This document shows, piece after piece, positions 1 through 5,227 of a stretch of 10,366 nucleotides of DNA; positions within the stretch are counted from its first letter, which is position 1, and every line of letters starts with the position of its first letter. Made by a program: the position numbers and the translations under genes. The DNA is from Acidobacteriota bacterium (GTDB lineage Bacteria; Acidobacteriota; Thermoanaerobaculia; Multivoradales; JAHZIX01): positions 1 to 10,366 of the forward strand of contig JAGQSE010000657.1 in assembly GCA_020439725.1 (NCBI GenBank), written 5' to 3'. The notes under the pieces were generated by a model that searched no databases, was not told the DNA's origin, and saw only the letters and a list, made by a program, of their open reading frames with translations.

Positions 1-459
1 GTAGCCGTAGCCGGTCTCGGGACGGTGCGGCCGCACCCCGAGGGTCAGCATCGTGTCGCGTTCCTCCACCGCCCGGGCCGCCGTCTCGAGGGCCCGGCGA
101 AACGCCCCGTCGTCGCCGATCCGATGGTCCGCCGGCAGCACCGCCACCACGCCGGCACGCGCCGCCGCGGGCATCGAGCGCACCGACCAACCGATGGCGG
201 CGGCGGTGTTGCGACCCTCGGGTTCGAGAAGCACCTGATCGGCGGGGACGTCGGGCACCTGGCGGTGCACCGCGTCGGCGAGCCGCTCCGTGGTGCAGAT
301 CCACACGTCCCGGGGCTCGGCCAGCGGCTGCAGGCGATCGATGGTCGATTGCAGCAGACTGCGATCACCCTCGAGCTCGAGAAACTGCTTGGGATGGCGG
401 CCCCGCGACAGGGGCCAAAAGCGCGTGCCGCTGCCACCGGCCAGGATCAAGACCTGCAA
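1..459 (-). CDS. manC: Mannose-1-phosphate guanylyltransferase, N-terminal part (runs off left edge)
   Basis: The enzyme joins mannose-1-phosphate to GTP to make GDP-mannose for surface polysaccharide or glycoconjugate synthesis in the cytoplasm. The visible 153 residues are the N-terminal half of the nucleotidyltransferase fold. They show the G-rich signature LAGGSGTRFWPLS (residues 6-18), PKQFL (23-27) with the catalytic-type lysine, EPEGRNTAAAI (79-89), LPADH (108-112) and the sugar-binding P-x-TGYGY at the window edge. The start is TTG at 459-457: the protein begins MQVLILAGG as in the family, and an SD (GAGG, rc of 466-469) lies 6 nt upstream. No in-frame ATG gives a complete N-terminus. 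Family members have about 350-480 residues, so the rest, and any C-terminal isomerase domain, lies outside the window. Specificity for mannose rather than another hexose is inferred from PKQFL and EPxGRNTAAAI, which are typical of GDP-mannose pyrophosphorylases. Confidence 0.9.
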   Translation of the reverse strand, partial: MQVLILAGGSGTRFWPLSRGRHPKQFLELEGDRSLLQSTIDRLQPLAEPRDVWICTTERLADAVHRQVPDVPADQVLLEPEGRNTAAAIGWSVRSMPAAARAGVVAVLPADHRIGDDGAFRRALETAARAVEERDTMLTLGVRPHRPETGYGY

Positions 460-526
460 GGCTCACCTCGTACGTGGATTCGTTCCGAGCCTGCGATCCC
501 TCGGAGGACCGCCGGCGAGGTCGCGG

Positions 527-532
527 AGTATA
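527..532 (-). promoter_or_regulatory. Candidate -10 box (TATACT) for the guanylyltransferase gene
   Basis: On the minus strand TATACT differs from the sigma-70 -10 consensus at one base and lies about 68 nt upstream of the TTG start. The only -35-like hexamer, TTGGCG (rc of 552-557), is 19 nt away, which is longer than usual. The rest of the 460-703 divergent gap is GC-rich with no better candidate. Weak support. Confidence 0.3.
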
Positions 533-660
533 CCGCTCGCCGCGCAGCCCTCGCCAATGCGCTTGCGGAGCATGAAGGGACCTTCGGGAGAGTCCGGTCG
601 GTCGTCAGGCGTCGTACACTCCACCGCAACCGACTGGCAGCCCTCGCTCGATCTGCACCC

Positions 661-680
661 GCGGCCGTCCGTTCGGCCGC
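661..680 (+). promoter_or_regulatory. GC-rich hairpin in the msrP leader
   Basis: GCGGCCG (661-667) and CGGCCGC (674-680) form a perfect 7-bp stem around a 6-nt loop. The stem ends 10 nt before the msrP SD (AAGGAG, 691-696). There is no T-run after it, so it is not an ordinary terminator. It could be a leader stem affecting translation or mRNA stability, or half-sites for a regulator. GC-rich DNA produces such stems by chance, so the role is uncertain. Confidence 0.35.
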
Positions 681-703
681 CCCTCAGGAAAAGGAGCCGA
701 CCC

Positions 704-1702
704 ATGACCTCGATCCGCATCCCACCTTCCTGGGAGATTCCCGAGGGCCTCGCCACCCCAGAATCCATCTATCTCGACCGGCGCCGGGTGGTCAAAGCCC
801 TCGGCCTGTCGGCGCTGGGTCTAACCCTCGGCCCGAGCACCGGCTGCATCCTGGCGGAAGACGCCATCAACGCACACAGGATGGTCCAGCCGGCCCTGGG
901 CAAGCGTTTTGCCGACAAGTTCCCAGCACCCCAGAACCAGGCCTACGACCTGGGCGGCCGGCCGCTGACCCCCGAGAAGGTCCCCGCCGCCTACAACAAC
1001 TTCTACGAGTTCTCGACCAACAAGGGCAAGGTCTGGGGCCTCGCCGAGGACTACCCCGTGGATCCCTGGAAGATCGAGGTTACCGGGCTGGTGGCCAAGC
1101 CCCGCACCCTCGACCTCGACGACCTGTTCGGCATCCTGCCCCTCGAGGAGAGGCTGTATCGCTTCCGCTGCGTCGAGCGCTGGGCCATGCAGGTGCCGTG
1201 GACCGGCTATCCGCTGGGCAAGTTCCTGAGCCTCTTCGAGCCCCTCTCCACGGCCCGCTACGTCCGTTTCGTCTCGTTCAACGATCCGCAACGGCTGCCC
1301 GGCCAAAAGGCCCTCGCCAACTACCCCTGGCCCTACTATGAAGCCCACCGCCTCGACGAGGCCATGAACCCGCTGGCCTTCGTCGCCCTCGGCATCTACG
1401 GCCACGCCATGCCGATGCAGCACGGCGCTCCCTGGCGTGTCGTGATGCCCTGGAAATATGGCTACAAGAGCCCCAAGTCGATCGTCCGCATCGAGCTCAC
1501 CGCCGAGCAGCCGCCGACCTTCTGGCACGACCTACAGCCGCCCGAATACGGTTTCTACTCGAACGTCGACCCGAAGAAACCCCACCCGCGGTGGAGCCAG
1601 GCGGTGGAGGAAGACATCGGCACGCTCGAAAAGCGGCCCACGGAGCTCTACAACGGCTACGTCGAGCAGGTCGGCGCGCTCTACGACGGCTCCGAGGTCT
1701 GA
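704..1702 (+). CDS. msrP: Protein-methionine-sulfoxide reductase catalytic subunit MsrP (YedY)
   Basis: MsrP is a periplasmic molybdopterin enzyme of the sulfite-oxidase fold that reduces methionine sulfoxide in oxidised envelope proteins, normally with electrons from the haem membrane protein MsrQ. The 332 residues match the E. coli protein (334) along the whole length. Near the N-terminus is a Tat motif, RRRVVK at 26-31, followed by a hydrophobic stretch. Then come the NNFYEF block (98-103) and the Mo-ligand cysteine Cys156 in RFRCVERWAMQVPWTGYPL. Further on are GAPWRVVMPWKYGYKSPKSI (241-260) and the C-terminal HPRWSQA block (294-300). ATG 704 is preceded by AAGGAG at 691-696 with 7 nt spacing. 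STGC at 45-48 could act as a lipobox, though serine at -3 is not ideal. No msrQ lies next to it: upstream is the divergent guanylyltransferase gene, and downstream is a convergent ankyrin gene 4 bp away. Another reductant or a distant msrQ must be assumed. Confidence 0.95.
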   Translation: MTSIRIPPSWEIPEGLATPESIYLDRRRVVKALGLSALGLTLGPSTGCILAEDAINAHRMVQPALGKRFADKFPAPQNQAYDLGGRPLTPEKVPAAYNNFYEFSTNKGKVWGLAEDYPVDPWKIEVTGLVAKPRTLDLDDLFGILPLEERLYRFRCVERWAMQVPWTGYPLGKFLSLFEPLSTARYVRFVSFNDPQRLPGQKALANYPWPYYEAHRLDEAMNPLAFVALGIYGHAMPMQHGAPWRVVMPWKYGYKSPKSIVRIELTAEQPPTFWHDLQPPEYGFYSNVDPKKPHPRWSQAVEEDIGTLEKRPTELYNGYVEQVGALYDGSEV

Positions 1703-1706
1703 GCCC

Positions 1707-2699
1707 TCAGGAAGCGGGAGCGAGCTTCTTGGCGATGGCGGCGTGACCGGCGGCGCCGGCGTACTCGGCAGCGCTCCGGCCCGCGGTGTCGCGCAGCGTC
1801 CGGTCCGCCTTGGCCGTGAGCAGCATGTCGACGGCCTTGCCGTGGCCGCCGGCGGCGGCGAGCATCAACGGGGTCCTACCCTCTCGATCGGTGGCGTCGA
1901 CCGCCGCGCCGCGGCTCAGCAACAACCGGCTCGGACCATCGGCTCCCCTCTCGGCGGCATAGTGGAGCGCCGTGCGGCCCGTTGCGTCCACCGCTCGGGG
2001 ATCGCCGCCCCGGGCGAGAATCGAGCGGACCGCAGCGGCGTCGCCCGACGCCGAAGCGAGCATCAAGGCGGTGACCCCCGCCTCGTCCTGCGCGCGGGTC
2101 TTCGCCCCGGCGTTGAGCAACAGCTCGACGATTCGTGGGTTGCCCAGCTCCGCCGCCTTCATCAGCGCGGTCTTGCCGCCGCGGTAAACCAGGTCGACTT
2201 CCGGGCCTTCGCCGAGCAGCACCCAGACCGTCTCGATGTCCTCGCGCTCGACCGCCAGCGACAGCGCCGTGGCGCCGTCGGCCCGGCGCACGTCGACGTC
2301 GGCGCCGGAGACGATCAAGAGCTCCACCACCGGCGTGTGGCCGCCCGCCGCGGCGGCGATCAGGGCCGTCTCGCCGTCGTCTCGAACGTAGTCGACGGGG
2401 GCGCCGGCAGCGAGGAGCTGCTGCACCGCTTCGCGCTTGCCGGCCTCCGCCGCTGCCCGCAACGCCGGTCCCCGGGGATCGGGGTCCGGAGATTCGGGCA
2501 GGGTCGACAACAGGCTGGCCAGCGAATCGAGGTCCCCGGCGGCGGCGGCCGCAGCCAGCCGCCCGGTGAGGCTCGGCGTCTCGGCCTCCTCCGCCTGCGC
2601 CGCCAGCGATGCGGTCAGCATCAACGAGACGGCTAGGCTCGTCGCCAGGGCGCCAAAACGGTGGCGCCGCGGCGGTGCAGCGATCGATCGGTACGTCAT
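1707..2699 (-). CDS. Exported ankyrin-repeat protein
   Basis: This 330-residue protein has a Sec signal peptide: basic RRHR at 11-14, a hydrophobic core at about 17-34, and a likely cut after A-Q-A at 36. The remainder is almost entirely ankyrin repeats of about 33 residues. I count seven or eight, starting near residue 45 (degenerate), then around 76, 108, 141, 174, 208, 241 and 274, with a partial cap from 307. The G-x-TAL-x-x-A-A and V-x-x-LL-x-x-GA-x-x signatures are clear (GETALIAAAAGGH at 109-121; GRTPLMLAAAGGH at 274-286). No catalytic domain is present, so the expected role is protein binding in the periplasm; the partner is unknown. ATG 2699 has a strong SD, AGGAGG (rc of 2705-2710), with 5 nt spacing. 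The nitroreductase stop is 56 bp upstream on the same strand, so co-transcription is possible. The 3' end faces msrP. Confidence 0.88.
   Translation of the reverse strand: MTYRSIAAPPRRHRFGALATSLAVSLMLTASLAAQAEEAETPSLTGRLAAAAAAGDLDSLASLLSTLPESPDPDPRGPALRAAAEAGKREAVQQLLAAGAPVDYVRDDGETALIAAAAGGHTPVVELLIVSGADVDVRRADGATALSLAVEREDIETVWVLLGEGPEVDLVYRGGKTALMKAAELGNPRIVELLLNAGAKTRAQDEAGVTALMLASASGDAAAVRSILARGGDPRAVDATGRTALHYAAERGADGPSRLLLSRGAAVDATDREGRTPLMLAAAGGHGKAVDMLLTAKADRTLRDTAGRSAAEYAGAAGHAAIAKKLAPAS
1709..1730 (+). terminator. Weak hairpin after msrP, inside the 3' end of the ankyrin gene
   Basis: In plus-strand RNA, AGGAAGC (1709-1715) pairs with GCTTCTT (1724-1730) through an 8-nt loop, with one G-U pair. 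It begins 7 nt after the msrP stop. It has no following T-run and overlaps the coding end of the opposing gene, so it is at best a weak terminator. It is listed because the convergent genes leave only 4 bp between them. Confidence 0.25.
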
Positions 2700-2755
2700 G
2701 ACGACCTCCTGGCAGGGCCCGTGGTGGCCCGTGGCATCCGTGGACGGGTGCAGGC

Positions 2756-3448
2756 TCAGCCCTCGGGCGGAGAGGGGGAAGGATCCCACACCGAGACCTC
2801 TTCGAGGGATTTGCGGCGCAGATCGGGCACCTCGGCATCCGGTGCCGGGTAGCCTACGGGAAACAGGATCACCGGCTTTTCGTTCTCGGGCCGGCCGAGG
2901 ATGCCGCTCAGGAACTTCATCGGGCTCGGCGTGTGGGTCAGCGTCGACAGGCCCATGTGGTGCAACGCGGCGACGAAGAGTCCACAGGCGAGGCCGATGC
3001 TCTCCTTGACGTAGTAGTGCTTGCGCTTGCCGCCGTCCTCGTCGATCCCATAGAGCTGCTCGAAGGCGACGACGATCCACGGCACGGTTTCGAGATAGGG
3101 CTTGTGCCAGTCGGTACCCAGGGGCGCGAGGGCGTCGAGCCACTCCTGGGGCATCCGGCCCCCCTCGTAGCTGATGCGTTCTTCGTTCTCCGCAGCCTCA
3201 CGGATCCGCCGTTTGATCTCCGGATCGCTCACCGCGACGAAGGTCCAGGGCTGCTTGTGGGCTCCCGACGGAGCGGTCGAGGCGGTGCGGATCGCCAGCT
3301 CGATGAGCCGCCGGGGCACCGGTTCGTCGGAAAAGTGGCGCACGCTCCGGCGCCCGTCGAGCTCGGTGTAGAAAGCTTCCGCCCGTCGCAGCATCTCGTC
3401 CTCGCCGAACCGCGCCGGACGATAGGGGATAAAGGGGTGACGGCTCAT
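2756..3448 (-). CDS. Iodotyrosine deiodinase-like flavin reductase (nitroreductase fold)
   Basis: This 230-residue FMN protein of the nitroreductase superfamily matches the iodotyrosine deiodinase (IYD) branch from end to end. That branch removes halogen from halotyrosines reductively. FMN-binding RRSVRHFSDEPVP (33-45) and TAPSGAHKQPWTF (58-70) are present. So are the three human IYD residues that grip substrate zwitterion and flavin (human E157, Y161, K182), here E90, Y94 and K116. T173 corresponds to human T239, which hydrogen-bonds flavin N5. CGLFVAALHHMGL (155-167), LGRPENEKPVILFPVGYP (184-201) and VPDLRRKSLEE (207-217) also match. Human residues are recalled from memory and aligned by eye. 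It lacks the membrane anchor of animal IYD, so it should be cytoplasmic. ATG 3448 has no SD, but an extended -10 lies just upstream, which suggests a leaderless mRNA. The true substrate could be another halophenol or a nitroaromatic. Confidence 0.88.
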   Translation of the reverse strand: MSRHPFIPYRPARFGEDEMLRRAEAFYTELDGRRSVRHFSDEPVPRRLIELAIRTASTAPSGAHKQPWTFVAVSDPEIKRRIREAAENEERISYEGGRMPQEWLDALAPLGTDWHKPYLETVPWIVVAFEQLYGIDEDGGKRKHYYVKESIGLACGLFVAALHHMGLSTLTHTPSPMKFLSGILGRPENEKPVILFPVGYPAPDAEVPDLRRKSLEEVSVWDPSPSPPEG

Positions 3449-3455
3449 GGTCGGC

Positions 3456-3464
3456 TGTATACCA
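3456..3464 (-). promoter_or_regulatory. Extended -10 promoter for the IYD-like gene, placing the start at or near the ATG
   Basis: On the minus strand TGG-TATACA (rc of 3456-3464) is a TGn-extended -10 element. Seven nt separate TATACA from the ATG at 3448, so transcription would begin at or within a base or two of the start codon. The absence of any SD upstream of this ATG, unlike most neighbours, fits leaderless translation. No good -35 is visible, as is common for extended -10 promoters. Confidence 0.45.
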
Positions 3465-3469
3465 AAGCC

Positions 3470-3495
3470 GGCCGCGCTAGGCCAGAGCGCCGGCC
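3470..3495 (-). terminator. Hairpin between the CoA-transferase stop and the IYD-like promoter
   Basis: On the minus strand GGCC-G-GCGC pairs with GCGCGGCC (rc of 3487-3495 and 3470-3477) over a 9-nt loop, giving eight pairs with one bulged G. It starts 8 nt after the CoA-transferase stop, and a TTT lies shortly after the stem. It could end the CoA-transferase transcript and separate it from the next gene. It lacks a proper T-run, so it may be only chance structure in GC-rich DNA. Confidence 0.3.
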
Positions 3496-3503
3496 AGGCT
3501 GCC

Positions 3504-4709
3504 TCAGAGCACTCCTTCCGCCACGAGCCGTTGGATCTCGTCCCGCGACAGACCCAAGAGGTCGCCATAGACCTCGTGGTTGTGGGCGCCGACCTCGGGT
3601 CCCGGCCACTCGGTGCGCCCCGGCGTCCGCGCGAGTAGCGGTCTGAGCGCCGGGACCTTGAGAGGCTTGTCACCGACCTCGACCTCTTCGAAGAGCCCCC
3701 GGGCTCGGTAGTGGGGATCCTCGATCATGTCCTCGACGCTGTAGATCGGTCCCGCCGGCACCCGCGCCGCCTCGAGCGCCGCGAGCACCTCCACCGAGCT
3801 TCGGCCGGCGGTCCACTCGGCGATGGCCGCGTCGATCTCTTCCTGGTGCTCGACCCGGCCGGCGTTGTCGGCGAGCCGCGGATCTTCCCCCAGGTCCTCT
3901 CGCTCGGCGCAGACCATGAGCCGCCGAAAGAGCGAGTCGCCGTTGGCGCCGATCACCACGTATCGTCCATCGGCGCAGGGGTAAGAATTGGTGGGCACGA
4001 TACCGGTGATGGTCGAGCCCGAGGGCCGGCGGACCACCCCGGCGCGGTCGTACTCGGGAACGACGGCCTCGAGCATGTTGAACACCGACTCGTAGATCGC
4101 CGCGTCGACCTGCTGGCCGGTGCCCGAGCGCTGGCGTTCGAGCAATGCCAGCAGGATGCCGAGGGCGGCGTGCAGCCCGGTCAGGCTGTCGCCGAGGCTC
4201 AGGTTCGAACGTACCGGGGGCCCGTCGGGAAAGCCGGTGACGTAGCGCAGGCCACCCACCGCCTCGCACACCGAGGCGAAGCCCGGACGCTGCGAGTAGG
4301 GTCCGGTCTGACCGTAGCCCGAAATACTCGTGTAGATCAGCCGCGGGTGCTCCGCGCGGAGGGCCTCGGCGCCCAGACCCCAGCCGTCCATGGTGCCAGG
4401 ACGGAAATTCTCGATGACGACGTCGCTGATCGCGACCAGCCGGCGGGCCAGACGCCGGCCCTCGGGCTTGCGCAGGTCGAGGGTGACGCACTTCTTGTTC
4501 CGCCCGAGGCTCCGCCACCACAGCGAGGTGCCGTCCTCGTCGAGGATCCGCCAGCGGCGGAGCGGGTCGCCGCCACCCGGCGGCTCGACCTTGATCACCT
4601 CGGCGCCGAAGTAGCCCAGAAGGGCACCGGCGAAGGGTCCCGCCAGGAGCTGGCCCATCTCGAGGACCCGGATGCCGTCGAGGGGCCGCGCCCCGCTTGT
4701 CTCCGTCAC
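3504..4709 (-). CDS. Class III CoA-transferase (CaiB/BaiF family)
   Basis: Members of this family move CoA between carboxylic acids through an aspartyl-CoA anhydride and work as interlocked dimers in the cytoplasm. The 401 residues are the usual length and complete. The N-terminal block is PLDGIRVLEMGQLLAGPFAG (9-28), followed by LLGYFGAEVIKVEPP (30-44), NKKCVTLDLRKPEGR (71-85), DVVIENFRPGTMDGWGLG (96-113) and YTSISGYGQTGPY (126-138). The catalytic aspartate is D174 in LGDSLTGLHAALG, aligned by eye with D169 of formyl-CoA transferase. RSGTGQQVDAAIYES (194-208) follows. The C-terminal part carries the P-A-GPIYSVEDMIEDPHYRARG signature (318-338). The GTG start at 4709 has the SD AAGGAGG (rc of 4715-4721) with 5 nt spacing, and no ATG fits. 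The substrate cannot be read from sequence: no oxalate, carnitine or racemase partner gene is adjacent. It may share a transcript with the IYD-like gene 55 bp downstream, though a hairpin and a new promoter sit between them. Confidence 0.93.
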   Translation of the reverse strand: MTETSGARPLDGIRVLEMGQLLAGPFAGALLGYFGAEVIKVEPPGGGDPLRRWRILDEDGTSLWWRSLGRNKKCVTLDLRKPEGRRLARRLVAISDVVIENFRPGTMDGWGLGAEALRAEHPRLIYTSISGYGQTGPYSQRPGFASVCEAVGGLRYVTGFPDGPPVRSNLSLGDSLTGLHAALGILLALLERQRSGTGQQVDAAIYESVFNMLEAVVPEYDRAGVVRRPSGSTITGIVPTNSYPCADGRYVVIGANGDSLFRRLMVCAEREDLGEDPRLADNAGRVEHQEEIDAAIAEWTAGRSSVEVLAALEAARVPAGPIYSVEDMIEDPHYRARGLFEEVEVGDKPLKVPALRPLLARTPGRTEWPGPEVGAHNHEVYGDLLGLSRDEIQRLVAEGVL

Positions 4710-4820
4710 CGTCGCCTCCTTGCCGTCCTCGGCTCGTCCAGACCGATCATCTCTGCCCGAGCGGCGCTCGTCCAGCGGTGACGGCACCCGAACGATCTCT
4801 GCGAGATGGAGCGGAGGGGG

Positions 4821-4849
4821 TTGACCCCAGAGCTCTTCAGCGTTAAAAA
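4821..4849 (+). promoter_or_regulatory. Sigma-70-type promoter for the small basic protein
   Basis: TTGACC (4821-4826) and TAAAAA (4844-4849) are separated by 17 bp, close to the housekeeping consensus and unusually AT-rich for this region. Expected start of transcription is about 4855-4857. The -35 sits inside an inverted repeat, GGGGT-TG-ACCCC (4817-4828), which could be an operator. The remaining stretch, 4710-4816, toward the CoA-transferase gene shows no convincing minus-strand promoter. Confidence 0.55.
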
Positions 4850-4859
4850 ACAAGATGGC

Positions 4860-4877
4860 GGCGGGAAAGGTCCCGCC
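4860..4877 (+). promoter_or_regulatory. 5' leader hairpin of the small-protein transcript
   Basis: GGCGGGA (4860-4866) and TCCCGCC (4871-4877) form a perfect 7-bp stem with an AAGG loop. It lies within a few nt of the predicted transcript start, where 5' stems are known to protect mRNA from decay. It is far from the SD (4930-4935), so it need not block translation. An rho-independent terminator is unlikely because no T-run follows. Confidence 0.45.
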
Positions 4878-4944
4878 TGGTTCCGCACACGGAGACTCCC
4901 GCCGCCCGGCGACGCACCGGCGGCTCTCCGAGGAGCTCGAGACC

Positions 4945-5085
4945 ATGATCCGAAAACACGTTTACCTGCACAACAACGAACGTTGCAGCCTCGACCTAAC
5001 CGACCGCCAGGCCCTCGAGCGACGCAAGAAGCGCGTCCGCCGCGTCCTCGATCTCCTGATCCGTAGCGGCAAAGGCAGCAAGTAA
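4945..5085 (+). CDS. Small basic protein of unknown function (46 aa)
   Basis: I do not recognise this protein. It reads from ATG 4945 to TAA 5085 with GAGGAG at 4930-4935 (9 nt spacing). A good promoter and a leader hairpin lie upstream, and a hairpin follows the stop. Most third codon positions are G or C, as in neighbouring genes, with a few A/T-ending codons near the start. The protein opens with MIRKHVYLHNNERCSLDL and continues with a very basic predicted helix, ALERRKKRVRRVLDLLI (23-39), ending GKGSK. It has one cysteine (C14) and no signal peptide or membrane segment. The basic helix suggests nucleic-acid or ribosome binding, but that is only inference. An in-frame ATG at 4855 would give 76 residues. 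It lies at or before the predicted transcript start and lacks an SD, so I prefer the short form. Confidence 0.6.
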   Translation: MIRKHVYLHNNERCSLDLTDRQALERRKKRVRRVLDLLIRSGKGSK

Positions 5086-5091
5086 GCCCCC

Positions 5092-5117
5092 ACCGGCGCG
5101 GACTACCCGGCGCTGGT
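5092..5117 (+). terminator. Hairpin after the small-protein gene
   Basis: ACCGGCGC (5092-5099) pairs with GCGCTGGT (5110-5117) over a 10-nt loop, 6 nt after the stop. The single imperfect pair is G-U in plus-strand RNA but A-C on the other strand, which favours a plus-strand role. The tail is C-rich rather than T-rich, so it is a weak terminator at best. The rest of the 5118-5227 gap holds a second small stem (5154-5159 with 5165-5170) and nothing else I can name. Confidence 0.35.
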
Positions 5118-5227
5118 TCCCCCTCCCCCACCGGTCCCCGAATCGCTTCCGAAGTGCCCCCGAAGGGCGCGACGAACCTCCGTGGTCCGTCCGTCACGCC
5201 CCGGGGAACTCCCTGTCGAGCCGTGTC

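Noticed and set aside
1458..2636. A 392-codon plus-strand open frame across the msrP end and the ankyrin gene
   Set aside because: It has low-complexity Arg/Gly/Ser-rich text with no motif, while the ankyrin repeats on the other strand are unmistakable.
3449..3673. Extending the IYD-like protein upstream to about 3673
   Set aside because: The extension overlaps the CoA-transferase coding end in another frame and reads as Arg/Ser-rich nonsense; homology begins after ATG 3448.
2756..4709. A CoA-transferase plus dehalogenase catabolic pathway for halogenated aromatics
   Set aside because: Proximity alone is weak evidence: a hairpin and a new promoter separate the genes, and no CoA-ligase, ring-cleavage or transport gene is nearby.
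3711..4781. A 356-codon plus-strand open frame opposite the CoA-transferase
   Set aside because: It is a mirror of codon bias; the minus strand carries all the family III CoA-transferase blocks.
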